This document shows, one piece after another, positions 33,517 through 41,339 of a stretch of DNA of 64,000 bases. Origin of the DNA: JADCRZ01 sp041751095 (lineage in GTDB: Bacteria > Bacteroidota > Bacteroidia > Chitinophagales > Chitinophagaceae); NCBI GenBank assembly GCA_041751095.1, contig JBGSYC010000091.1:14351-78350 (forward strand), given 5' to 3'. Numbering within the stretch: the stretch's first letter is position 1; each line of letters opens with the position of its first letter. Under the pieces are notes generated by a model. The model was not told the DNA's origin, did not search any database, and saw only the letters and a list, made by a program, of their open reading frames with translations. A program made the position numbers and the translations under genes.

Positions 33517-36500
33517 ATGAAATATATTTATATTAATAAAGCCATCCTTAATACTTTATGCTTCCTTGGGTTAGTAACTATTGCCGGGACTTCTTTTGCA
33601 CAAAATACCGGGAATTCTGCCTGGCAATTGGGTTTAGGAGTCGGGTATACCAACTATTATGGAGACGTAAGTTACTACCGCGTGCGTAAATTAGGTGACT
33701 TCTATAAAACCTTCCGGTTTATCGACTACAATAAGTATTATCACGACCGCCCGTCTTTTAGTGTGCTGTTGGAAAAACGGGTTACTCCTACGCTGGGTTT
33801 CCTTTTGCAGGCAAACTCTCTTCAGTTTTCAATGAGCGACAGGTACCGGAATAAGGACGGATCTTTTGACGTCAATGTCCCGAATTACTCCCGCTCGCTG
33901 AATTTCAGAACCAATCTTCAGGATGCCGGGCTTGCCTTTACATTCAATACAAACAACGGAAAATTTCTGCCGGTTAATTCCTTCTTTTATCCCTCTTTTT
34001 ACCTTGGCGCCGGAGTTTCGAAATTCACTGTGAAAGGTGATCTTTTTGATGCCAACGGTGCTCCCTACAATTACAATCAGCCATCAACAAACAGGGATGA
34101 CCAGTATGAAACCGATCTGCGCGACATACGTACGGAAACAGAGGAAAAATACAGCAACGTAGAACCTTATGCCAACCTGGGGTTAGCCCTGAATTTTCGC
34201 CTAAGCGAAAAGTTTACCATCGCCATTCAGTCTGACATCAAATATTCAGCAAGTGATTACCTCGATGATGTAAGCGGGAGATATAAAGCTTCTTACCCTA
34301 CCCCGCGGGAGCAATATATTGCGCGGCCGGGCTATAATGTGGTTAACCCTGTTACCCTCCGGCGGGGCGATGATGACGGCGTTAATGATATATATATCAA
34401 CAATAGGGTTGTACTAAATTTCGGCTTATCAGGGAAGCCAAAACCAAAGGTCTTCAAAGCACCTGTAATTTATTCTTTAAGTATGCCTTTTACCCGGCAA
34501 AAAGATACCGCCGCCGCAAAGGCAGTTGTGAAGCAGGATTCTGCTGTTCTTAAAAAAATAGATTCATTGATCAGGGCCAATAACGATACCTTAAGAGCTG
34601 TTCGGGATAGTATGAACCGGCAACTGACTTTAAACCGAAACGATTCTGATGTTCAAAACGAATTACAGTCGATAACGGGAGAGCTTAGGGAAATCAAAAA
34701 CCTCCTGAGGAGCCAGCAAAGTACGCCGCGATATCAGCAACTGCAGTATCAGGTGGATTCCCTGAACAGGGCAAAGAGTAAAATTTTACAGCAACGAACC
34801 AGAAGCAGGGAAGATAATTTGCGATTGCAGATTTATAACCTGCAGCTTGACAGCCTCAGAACTGAAATGAACAGGTTGCAGAATCAAAGCCAGAATCCAG
34901 GTAATGCGGGCATGACGCAGGATCAATATGATAGAATGCCGGTAAATGATGACGTGCCTGCCACAATAGAAAGACGTTTTAATGATGATGCCGGAAATCA
35001 GGACAGGAGTTTTAGTATGCAGGCAGACACGGTAAGCACGGCAGACATAAGGGTTCTCGACAATGAAGTAAAGAACCTTAAAAAAGACAGGCGTTATCGT
35101 ACCAACACTGCATATAGAAGAAGCGTGGATTCATTAGCGCGAAAAGTTGAAGCGCAGCGCCGGGTACGCAATACAAATCAGCGGAATTTAAACCGGGGGG
35201 CGGCTTCTTCTGACCAGGCAAGAGCAGACTCGATGGAGCAGCGGTTGAATGAACTCGAAAGGCAAATGCAGCAAAGGGAGCAGGCGCTGTCCGACAGTCC
35301 CGCCGCTCAGGAAGACACCGCCGCTTTTTCGAGAGATATCGGAGCGTTGGAAACCCGTCTGAAACAAAATGCCGACTCATTAGCCTTGTTGCAGAATCAG
35401 CTAAAACGGTCAAGTGATTCGGCAGCTTATTATAGAAGAGTTTCATTTGCAGAAAGTGACGCAAACGCGGTTGAAGCTCCCCGCGAGAGAAAGACTTTTT
35501 TTCAAAGAGTATTTGGCCGTAAAGATAAAACCAAAGAAGTACGGGAAACTCCGGCCTCAGCCGATACTATGTCAACCCAAACGAGGGTAAGCCCTCCTTC
35601 ACAGGACTCAACTCAAAAGAAAAGAACATTCTTTCAGCGCCTGTTTAAATCAGATAAAAATAAAGGAAATGCAACCACTGAAAATGACAACCCGCCCGAA
35701 AACGAGCAAAATGTAAGCCAGGCAGAATCGCGCACTCAACCTAGCAGCGAGGGAAGAGAGGTGCAGGTTGACAGCACACAGAAAAAGCCTGGTTTCTTTC
35801 GGAAAATATTTAAAAAAGAACCAAAAGAGGAAGTGATTAGTGTTACACCCGCCAATCGGAATCTCGAATTGGAAAGGTATTATAATGCTAATGCTGAAAG
35901 AATGAGAGCAACGGTGGAGCAGGTGGAAAGACGGAACAGGGAATTAGTTTTGGAATACGAAAGGGTAAGATCAGAAAGAGACAGAGCCTATGCTGCCCGC
36001 CGGCAGACAGCCCCTCCTGTTGTTTACCAGAGAGATAATTCCCGTGACCGCAACCGCGATTTCAATGACCGGAACTATAATGACCGGGATTATAATGAGA
36101 TATCGTTGCTCAGGTCTGAGCTTGCAAGATTAAGAGGTGAGGTTAATCAGTCAAATCAACAAAGTAATCCACAGCCCATATACATCCCGCAGCCTGTTCC
36201 TGTCCAAACCGACACATCCAAGGTGAATTCTCTCCGGTCGGAACTGGAAATGATCAGAGCCCAGTTAGAAAGTCTGAAAGACAGGCAACCCGTTGTTGTG
36301 GAAAAACCGGTTGTAACAAAAGAAAACTTTGATGTCAAAAACTTCCCTGTCATCAGTGTATACTTTAAAATGGGTGCCACCACACTTTCAGGTGATCAGG
36401 TGGGTAAAATAGGTCCGGTAAGCCAGGTGGCAAGGGAGAATGCAAATGCCATTATCGTATTAAAAGGGTTTACTGACCCTGTAGGAAACCCCGCAACGAA

Positions 36501-36666
36501 CCAGGCTATCGCCAAAAAACGCACCAATTACGTGAAGACGCTGCTGGTTTCCAGATACAGAATCCCGGAAGACCGGATCATATCAGAAGAGCCTGGATTA
36601 TCTGACTCAGGCAGATCAAAGAGGCCCAACCCGTTAGACAGGAGAGTTGATTTGAAGTTTGAATAA
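33517..36666 (+). CDS. Large OmpA-family outer-membrane protein with coiled-coil middle
   Basis: A 1049-residue envelope protein. It has a signal peptide (ending near SFAQN, residue 29-30), then an N-terminal barrel-like domain to about 310 (WQLGLGVGYTNYYGDVSYY, FYLGAGVSKFTVKGDLF, NLGLALNFRLSEKFTIAIQS). A long coiled-coil middle rich in Arg, Gln, Asn and Asp runs to about 940. The C-terminal OmpA peptidoglycan-binding domain (about 945-1049) has VISVYFKMGATTLS, VLKGFTDPVGN and NPLDRRVDLKF. Within the middle, three copies of a short basic/aromatic motif recur (KTFFQRVFGRKDK, RTFFQRLFKSDKN, PGFFRKIFKKEPK). The likely role is linking outer membrane to cell wall. Confidence 0.88.
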   Translation: MKYIYINKAILNTLCFLGLVTIAGTSFAQNTGNSAWQLGLGVGYTNYYGDVSYYRVRKLGDFYKTFRFIDYNKYYHDRPSFSVLLEKRVTPTLGFLLQANSLQFSMSDRYRNKDGSFDVNVPNYSRSLNFRTNLQDAGLAFTFNTNNGKFLPVNSFFYPSFYLGAGVSKFTVKGDLFDANGAPYNYNQPSTNRDDQYETDLRDIRTETEEKYSNVEPYANLGLALNFRLSEKFTIAIQSDIKYSASDYLDDVSGRYKASYPTPREQYIARPGYNVVNPVTLRRGDDDGVNDIYINNRVVLNFGLSGKPKPKVFKAPVIYSLSMPFTRQKDTAAAKAVVKQDSAVLKKIDSLIRANNDTLRAVRDSMNRQLTLNRNDSDVQNELQSITGELREIKNLLRSQQSTPRYQQLQYQVDSLNRAKSKILQQRTRSREDNLRLQIYNLQLDSLRTEMNRLQNQSQNPGNAGMTQDQYDRMPVNDDVPATIERRFNDDAGNQDRSFSMQADTVSTADIRVLDNEVKNLKKDRRYRTNTAYRRSVDSLARKVEAQRRVRNTNQRNLNRGAASSDQARADSMEQRLNELERQMQQREQALSDSPAAQEDTAAFSRDIGALETRLKQNADSLALLQNQLKRSSDSAAYYRRVSFAESDANAVEAPRERKTFFQRVFGRKDKTKEVRETPASADTMSTQTRVSPPSQDSTQKKRTFFQRLFKSDKNKGNATTENDNPPENEQNVSQAESRTQPSSEGREVQVDSTQKKPGFFRKIFKKEPKEEVISVTPANRNLELERYYNANAERMRATVEQVERRNRELVLEYERVRSERDRAYAARRQTAPPVVYQRDNSRDRNRDFNDRNYNDRDYNEISLLRSELARLRGEVNQSNQQSNPQPIYIPQPVPVQTDTSKVNSLRSELEMIRAQLESLKDRQPVVVEKPVVTKENFDVKNFPVISVYFKMGATTLSGDQVGKIGPVSQVARENANAIIVLKGFTDPVGNPATNQAIAKKRTNYVKTLLVSRYRIPEDRIISEEPGLSDSGRSKRPNPLDRRVDLKFE

Positions 36667-36724
36667 GAAATCTGTGCTGAAGGAGCTATATGATTAATTT
36701 TACTCTTCATCAGATGGCTGAACA

Positions 36725-37126
36725 ATGAAGTATAGCAAGTGGTTAGGGCTGCTGGCAGTGGCGCTGTTGGTGATAGCTGCGTTTCAGCCGTGGGTAGTCG
36801 TTGCTTCTAAAAATATCACCATAAGCGGTTTACATGCGGAAGGTACTAATTTTGGCAGGCCTGCACTACTTAATATTCTCATAAGTATAATAGCAGCTAT
36901 CCTTTTCGTGCTGCCTGTTGTAACAGCAAAACGAGCGAATTTATTTGTTTGCGGGCTGAATTTTGCATGGAGCATGCGTAATTTCATCATTCTTTCTACC
37001 TGCAGAGCGGGCGAATGCCCGGAAAAAAAGATGGGTCTTTACCTGCTTATGATCGCATCCGCTCTAATGGTCTTTGCTGCTTTGTTTCCTGACGTTAAAT
37101 TAAAAGAAAAGGATTCAACTGAATAG
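36725..37126 (+). CDS. Small four-helix membrane protein, hypothetical
   Basis: A 133-residue inner-membrane protein with four predicted membrane segments (LGLLAVALLVIAAFQPWVVV, LLNILISIIAAILFVLPVV, FVCGLNFAWSMRNFIIL, GLYLLMIASALMVFAALF). Two Cys in STCRAGECPEKK lie before the last helix. No family was recognised. It follows the OmpA-family gene by 58 bases on the same strand. Confidence 0.7.
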   Translation: MKYSKWLGLLAVALLVIAAFQPWVVVASKNITISGLHAEGTNFGRPALLNILISIIAAILFVLPVVTAKRANLFVCGLNFAWSMRNFIILSTCRAGECPEKKMGLYLLMIASALMVFAALFPDVKLKEKDSTE

Positions 37127-37365
37127 GTTCCTGTTTTTCGAGATCGCGCGTTTATTTCAGTATCGGGCACCCTTTGATTGGACGAACACTACGTGTTTAG
37201 AAACACAATCGACCCCGAACCGCGTTCCAGAGGAACGCTTCGTGCTTTGTCCTTTAATCGTTGGAAGATATGGATTCAAAAGCACGAACCGTTCCTATAT
37301 TTACTCTTCCGTATGTGCCTAACCGTTGGCTTGTCGCCTGAGGAACAGAATGATAGTTTACATAC
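37127..37365. other. Intergenic gap between two converging genes
   Basis: 239 bases with no gene. A small palindrome GCGTTCC-AGA-GGAACGC lies at 37223-37239; it lacks a T tract, so a terminator role is doubtful. Confidence 0.4.
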
Positions 37366-38145
37366 TCAGCCTTCAATCCATTTGGCAATACCAAAAGCAC
37401 AGGCTCCGGCCAGGGCGCCTATCATCATTACCCGAAATGCTCCCGCCAAGGGGTTTACTCCTGTCATCCTGCTTTTAAAATATCCGAATACAAACAGGCA
37501 TACCAGGGTTATTGCTGCTGAATATTTCAACCCCGTAATTGCATTGTCGAAAAAGAAATAAGGGCTTAACGGAATGATCCCGCCAATGATGTAAGAAAAG
37601 CCAATATTGAATGCACTCTTTCCTGCCCTTTTCTGATCCGGTTTGTCTAAACCAAGTTCATATTTCATCATAAAATCCACCCACTTCACTTTGTCTTTTG
37701 TCATTTCTTCCACGGCCTGCTCCTGCACATCTTCACTAAGGCCGATGTTTGCAAAAAAAGTTTTTACCTCTTCGCGTTCGCGTTCAGGAAGTTGTTCCAC
37801 CTCTCTGAATTCCCTTTTCAGCTCTGAATTATAATGATCTACTTCGGTTTTTCCTGCCAGGTATCCGCCCAGACCCATCGCTATCGACCCTGCAGCTATC
37901 TCGGCAACTCCTGCAATAATGATAAGGTTGGTTGAGTCAACGGCTCCGCTTAAACCTGCAGCCAGCGCAAAGGGAACGGTTAACCCGTCTGACATGCCAA
38001 TGACCACATCCCTGAGCAGATCCGAACTTTGCAGGTGGTATTCTGCATGATCATGGTGAAGATGTGTATCCAATAAGTTGAGTTTAGGAATTAAAGATAG
38101 ATGAAGTAAAGGAGAGATGGGCCGGGTGAACATTTTTGGGTGCAT
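37366..38145 (-). CDS. VIT1/CCC1-family transporter
   Basis: A 259-residue membrane protein of the vacuolar iron transporter family, probably exporting or storing Fe2+/Mn2+. Family blocks: SSDLLRDVVIGMSDGLTVPF (about 41-60, first helix), AGVAEIAAGSIAMGLGGYLAGKTEVDHY-type segment (GSIAMGLGGYLAGKTEVD), a charged cytosolic metal-binding region (REFREVEQLPEREREEV) and three C-terminal helices (SPYFFFDNAITGLKYSAA, LACAFGIAKW-like end). The start is uncertain: ATG 38145 and 38133 give a head that overlaps a repeat arm, whereas a TTG at 38073 would start just before the His-rich DTHLHHDHAEYH. Confidence 0.85.
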   Translation of the reverse strand: MHPKMFTRPISPLLHLSLIPKLNLLDTHLHHDHAEYHLQSSDLLRDVVIGMSDGLTVPFALAAGLSGAVDSTNLIIIAGVAEIAAGSIAMGLGGYLAGKTEVDHYNSELKREFREVEQLPEREREEVKTFFANIGLSEDVQEQAVEEMTKDKVKWVDFMMKYELGLDKPDQKRAGKSAFNIGFSYIIGGIIPLSPYFFFDNAITGLKYSAAITLVCLFVFGYFKSRMTGVNPLAGAFRVMMIGALAGACAFGIAKWIEG

Positions 38146-38232
38146 TTCAAATTGTCGCCGTTGGTAAGGCGCCACCGTTGTTGCTTAATATTGTTCAATC
38201 CTATCCTTAAAGATGCTACTACTAACCCTGTC

Positions 38233-38337
38233 ACCTTATTTCATGAATGCGACCAAACAGTTGCAAAGTGTTTTGGTAAAGGTAAAACGGTGTTATCTGT
38301 TTTTTAATGTATGTAGAATATGCAGTTTTAATAAGGT
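38233..38337 (+). repeat. MITE-like hairpin unit, copy 1
   Basis: Ends are ACCTTATT and AATAAGGT (8-bp inverted repeat). It contains an inner ACCAAA/TTTGGT stem around GTTGCAAAGTG. It matches copy 2 at 38544-38664 over nearly its whole length with a handful of differences. Confidence 0.8.
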
Positions 38338-38543
38338 ATATGAGTCTACACAAACCGTTTTTCTACTAAGGTGATCGATTAATTGCGTAGTTCAGCTCTT
38401 AGAAATAACGGGATTATGCAACTTTAAGGCAATCTGTTCCGGAAACCGCAACCCGTCCCGGTATCTATCCACGCGGAGGTCTAAAAATTTTACGTCATTT
38501 TTCAATTTAACCTTAGTAGAAAACGGTTTATTCAACCAATCCG

Positions 38544-38664
38544 ACCTTATTACCTTATTTCATGAATGCTACCAAAAGGTTGCAAAGTGTTTTGGTAAAG
38601 CTAAATGGGTGTTATATATTTTTTTAATGTATTTAGAATATGCAGTTTTAATAGGTAATAAGGT
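38544..38664 (+). repeat. MITE-like hairpin unit, copy 2
   Basis: Ends are ACCTTATTACC (38544-38554) and GGTAATAAGGT (38654-38664), a perfect 11-bp inverted repeat. It has an inner ACCAAAA/TTTTGGT stem. Same orientation as copy 1, about 320 bp apart. Confidence 0.8.
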
Positions 38665-38910
38665 AGAGTATGCCTGATTACCAATGGCCCGGTGGGGCGA
38701 CAATTTAAAATGCACCTATATTTCTGGAACGGCTGAACACAAACCGTGAATACCGCTTCATGTTTCAGAAGAATCGTTTGATTTTTATTTTCTGATGTAA
38801 GCATCGGGAGATGGTTGCCTTATGATGCACGCGATACGGCAGTAATGTCCGGAATGCCACACCTCCGGGGATGGAAAACACCGATGACTGAAGCGGATCA
38901 GCTCCGGGTT

Positions 38911-40146
38911 CTAATCAAGGGCCGATAAACTTTTTCCTATGATTTCCACGCATTCCTTCATTTGCTCTGCATTGATCGTAAGTGGCGGAGCGAAGCGGAT
39001 CTTGTTTGTGTGAGTAGGCTTTGCAAGCAGGCCGTTTCGCATGAGCGACAGACATAAATTAGCAGCCGCTTTTTCATCCTTGTGTTCGATAACGATGGCA
39101 TTTAATAATCCTTTACCACGAACTTCTTTAATATGCGATGAGTTTAGCTTGTTCAATCCGTCTCTCAGTAGAATTCCCATGGGGTTGGCATTTTCAATCA
39201 TCCCTTCATCTTTAAGAACCTGCAGGGCCGTTATCGCTACGGCACACGCCAGCGGATTTCCCCCGTAAGTACTGCCGTGCTCGCCCGGCCTGATATTAAG
39301 CATGATCTCATCATCGCAAAGTACGGCGCTGACGGGTATGGTGCCGCCGCTCAACGCTTTACCAAGGATCAGGATATCCGGACGGATATTTTCATGATCA
39401 CAGGCCAGTAATTTGCCTGTACGTCCTAACCCGGTTTGGATTTCGTCTGCAATAAGTAACACATTGTATTCATTGCATAATCCCCTTACGCCGTGGAGGT
39501 ATCCATCGTCGGGGATGACTACTCCGGCTTCTCCCTGTATGGGTTCTACCATAAAAGCGGCCACATGAGGATCCTGGAAGGCTTTTTCAAGCGCCGGAAG
39601 ATCATTGTATGGTATGATGTCAAAGCCTGGCATGAGGGGGCCAAAACCTTTATAGCTCCCCGGATCAGTTGAGGAAGATATCGCGGCGAGTGTTCTTCCC
39701 CAGAAATTATTTTCCGCAAATATTACTTTGGCTTTATTTTCTGCAACGCCTTTTTTCAGGTACGCCCATTTGCGGGCTAACTTGATGGCTGTTTCACCAC
39801 CTTCCACCCCTGTGTTCATAGGCAACACTTTATCATAGTCAAAATACCCGGTGATAAACTTTTCGTATTCCCCCAAAACATCATTGTAAAAAGCACGGGA
39901 AGTAAGCGTAAGCTTCCGGGACTGCTGAACAAGAGATTCAACGATGCGGGGATGGCAATGACCCTGGTTTACGGCTGAATAAGCGCTGAGAAAGTCATAG
40001 TATTGTTTTCCTTCGATATCCCACAAATGAACACCCGCTCCACGGCTCAACACAACAGGCAGGGGATCGTAATTGTGAGCTCCGTACTTTTCCTCAAGAT
40101 CGATAAAGTACTGCGATTTAGCAGAGGTATCACCGGTGGTTTGCAT
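38911..40146 (-). CDS. rocD: Ornithine--oxo-acid aminotransferase
   Basis: A 411-residue class III PLP aminotransferase moving the delta-amino group of ornithine to 2-oxoglutarate, giving glutamate semialdehyde for proline or glutamate. Signatures: YGAHNYDPLPVVLSRGAGVH (about 15-34, diagnostic for OAT), MNTGVEGGETAIKLARKW (about 105-122), VEPIQGEAGVVIPDDGYL, LLIADEIQTGLGRTGK, and the PLP Lys in LILGKALSGGTIPVSAV (about 261-277). Length fits RocD (about 400). It stands alone. Confidence 0.93.
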   Translation of the reverse strand: MQTTGDTSAKSQYFIDLEEKYGAHNYDPLPVVLSRGAGVHLWDIEGKQYYDFLSAYSAVNQGHCHPRIVESLVQQSRKLTLTSRAFYNDVLGEYEKFITGYFDYDKVLPMNTGVEGGETAIKLARKWAYLKKGVAENKAKVIFAENNFWGRTLAAISSSTDPGSYKGFGPLMPGFDIIPYNDLPALEKAFQDPHVAAFMVEPIQGEAGVVIPDDGYLHGVRGLCNEYNVLLIADEIQTGLGRTGKLLACDHENIRPDILILGKALSGGTIPVSAVLCDDEIMLNIRPGEHGSTYGGNPLACAVAITALQVLKDEGMIENANPMGILLRDGLNKLNSSHIKEVRGKGLLNAIVIEHKDEKAAANLCLSLMRNGLLAKPTHTNKIRFAPPLTINAEQMKECVEIIGKSLSALD

Positions 40147-40367
40147 CTTAATATTTTTGGATCAAAAAAATGGTAGAGAGAATGAACGGGAATATGGTTG
40201 CTTCAGGCCACGGGGTGATCGAGGAAGTCTAAGTTCTGATCGAGAAAGTGTAATATGGTAGAACCTGGCTGGATACTTTTATTTTGTGCAAGATACAAAA
40301 AGATGATTACCACTTGCCGTTCATTTCAGTCAAAAATTACCTTACTTTAGAATCTAATCACCCCTGT

Positions 40368-41237
40368 ATGTACGTTATTGAAAATGATTTTCTTGCGGTA
40401 TCTGTTCAACGAACGGGAGCAGAACTCTCCAGTATTTATCATAAATCACTCTACCTTGAATACTTATGGAGCGGCGATCCTGCATTCTGGGCGAAGAAAT
40501 CACCGGTGCTGTTTCCAATCGTAGGCGCTTTAAAAGAAAATAGTTATGAGTTTGAAGGAAAAACGTATGAGCTGGGCAGGCACGGATTTGCACGTGAACT
40601 CGATTTTGGCATCAAAGAACTATCGCCGCACGAAGTAGTTTTAACCCTTACAAGTGATGAGAGAACGTTAGCAAAATTTCCTTTCAGCTTTACTTTCGAT
40701 ATACAATATACCTTAAACCAGGACTGCTTAAGCGTTACTTACCACGTCCAAAATACAGGCAAACCATTTATGTACTTCTCGGTGGGTGGCCACCCGGCTT
40801 TTAAAGTGCCCCTCGCGGCCGGCACAAATTATGAAGATTACTATCTTGAATTTGCGGAAACAGAAAATGCCGGGCGCTGGCCGATTGCAAAAGACGGACT
40901 GATTGAAAGTTCGCCCATTCCTTTACTTGAAAACACAAAAACTTTACCCCTTAGCAAAGATTTATTCAGCCGTGATGCATTGGTGTTCAAGAACTTTTCC
41001 TCGACAGGCGTTTCACTAAAAAGCAATAAAACTTCACATGGTTTCGAATTTAATTTCTCCGGGTTCCCGTATCTGGGAATCTGGGCAGCAGGTGGAGCAG
41101 ACTTCGTGTGTATAGAACCGTGGTGCGGCATAGCAGATTCCGTTAACAGCAACCGCCAACTGGCGAATAAAGAAGGCATTAACAAATTGGGAGCAGGTGA
41201 AATATTTTCGAGAACCTGGACGGTGAAATTCTATTGA
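40368..41237 (+). CDS. Aldose 1-epimerase family protein (LacX-like)
   Basis: A 289-residue galactose-mutarotase-fold protein from the ATG at 40368; the TTG at 40284 adds an implausible head. Pattern: YLEYLWSGDPAFWAKKSPVLFPIVG split over about 25-49, YELGRHGFARELDF (about 62-75), YFSVGGHPAFKVPL (about 137-150) with a probable catalytic His, and GIWAAGGADFVCIEPWCGIAD. The family changes hexose anomers, and some members act on phosphorylated hexoses; the substrate here is not evident. It is transcribed alone, away from the rhamnose operon. Confidence 0.85.
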   Translation: MYVIENDFLAVSVQRTGAELSSIYHKSLYLEYLWSGDPAFWAKKSPVLFPIVGALKENSYEFEGKTYELGRHGFARELDFGIKELSPHEVVLTLTSDERTLAKFPFSFTFDIQYTLNQDCLSVTYHVQNTGKPFMYFSVGGHPAFKVPLAAGTNYEDYYLEFAETENAGRWPIAKDGLIESSPIPLLENTKTLPLSKDLFSRDALVFKNFSSTGVSLKSNKTSHGFEFNFSGFPYLGIWAAGGADFVCIEPWCGIADSVNSNRQLANKEGINKLGAGEIFSRTWTVKFY

Positions 41238-41296
41238 CCCGGCGGAACGCAACATCAAATGTTAACGCTCCCTCGCGGCAGATATCTGCAGAAGCC

Positions 41297-41328
41297 TTTT
41301 CACATGAATGAATGAAAGCCTACCTTTG
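41297..41328 (+). promoter_or_regulatory. Probable Bacteroidota promoter for prfC
   Basis: TACCTTTG at 41321-41328 fits the -7 consensus TAnnTTTG exactly. A TTTT at 41297-41300 lies 20 bases ahead, near the spacing expected for the -33 TTTG. The -7 box ends 11 bases before the ATG, implying a leader of only about 5 bases. Confidence 0.5.
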
Positions 41329-41339
41329 CACCCCGAAAT

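Larger units (their letters stand above)
38139..38716. repeat. Nested inverted/direct repeat element, 578 bp, no gene
   Basis: Outer arms at 38139-38159 and 38696-38716 are complementary over 21 bases with one mismatch. Inside lie two direct copies of a roughly 105-120 bp hairpin unit (38233-38337 and 38544-38664). Between those is a perfect 21-bp inverted repeat (38352-38372 with 38509-38529). The left outer arm runs into the 5' end of the VIT1 frame. No open frame in it looks coding. Confidence 0.85.

Noticed and set aside
35078..35464. 128-codon - strand frame inside the OmpA-family gene
   Set aside because: Arises from the repetitive codon pattern of the coiled-coil region on the + strand.
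38176..38910. Possible tRNA or attachment site behind the nested repeats
   Set aside because: No cloverleaf or TTCGAATCC-type T-loop could be found in either strand, and no integrase is near.
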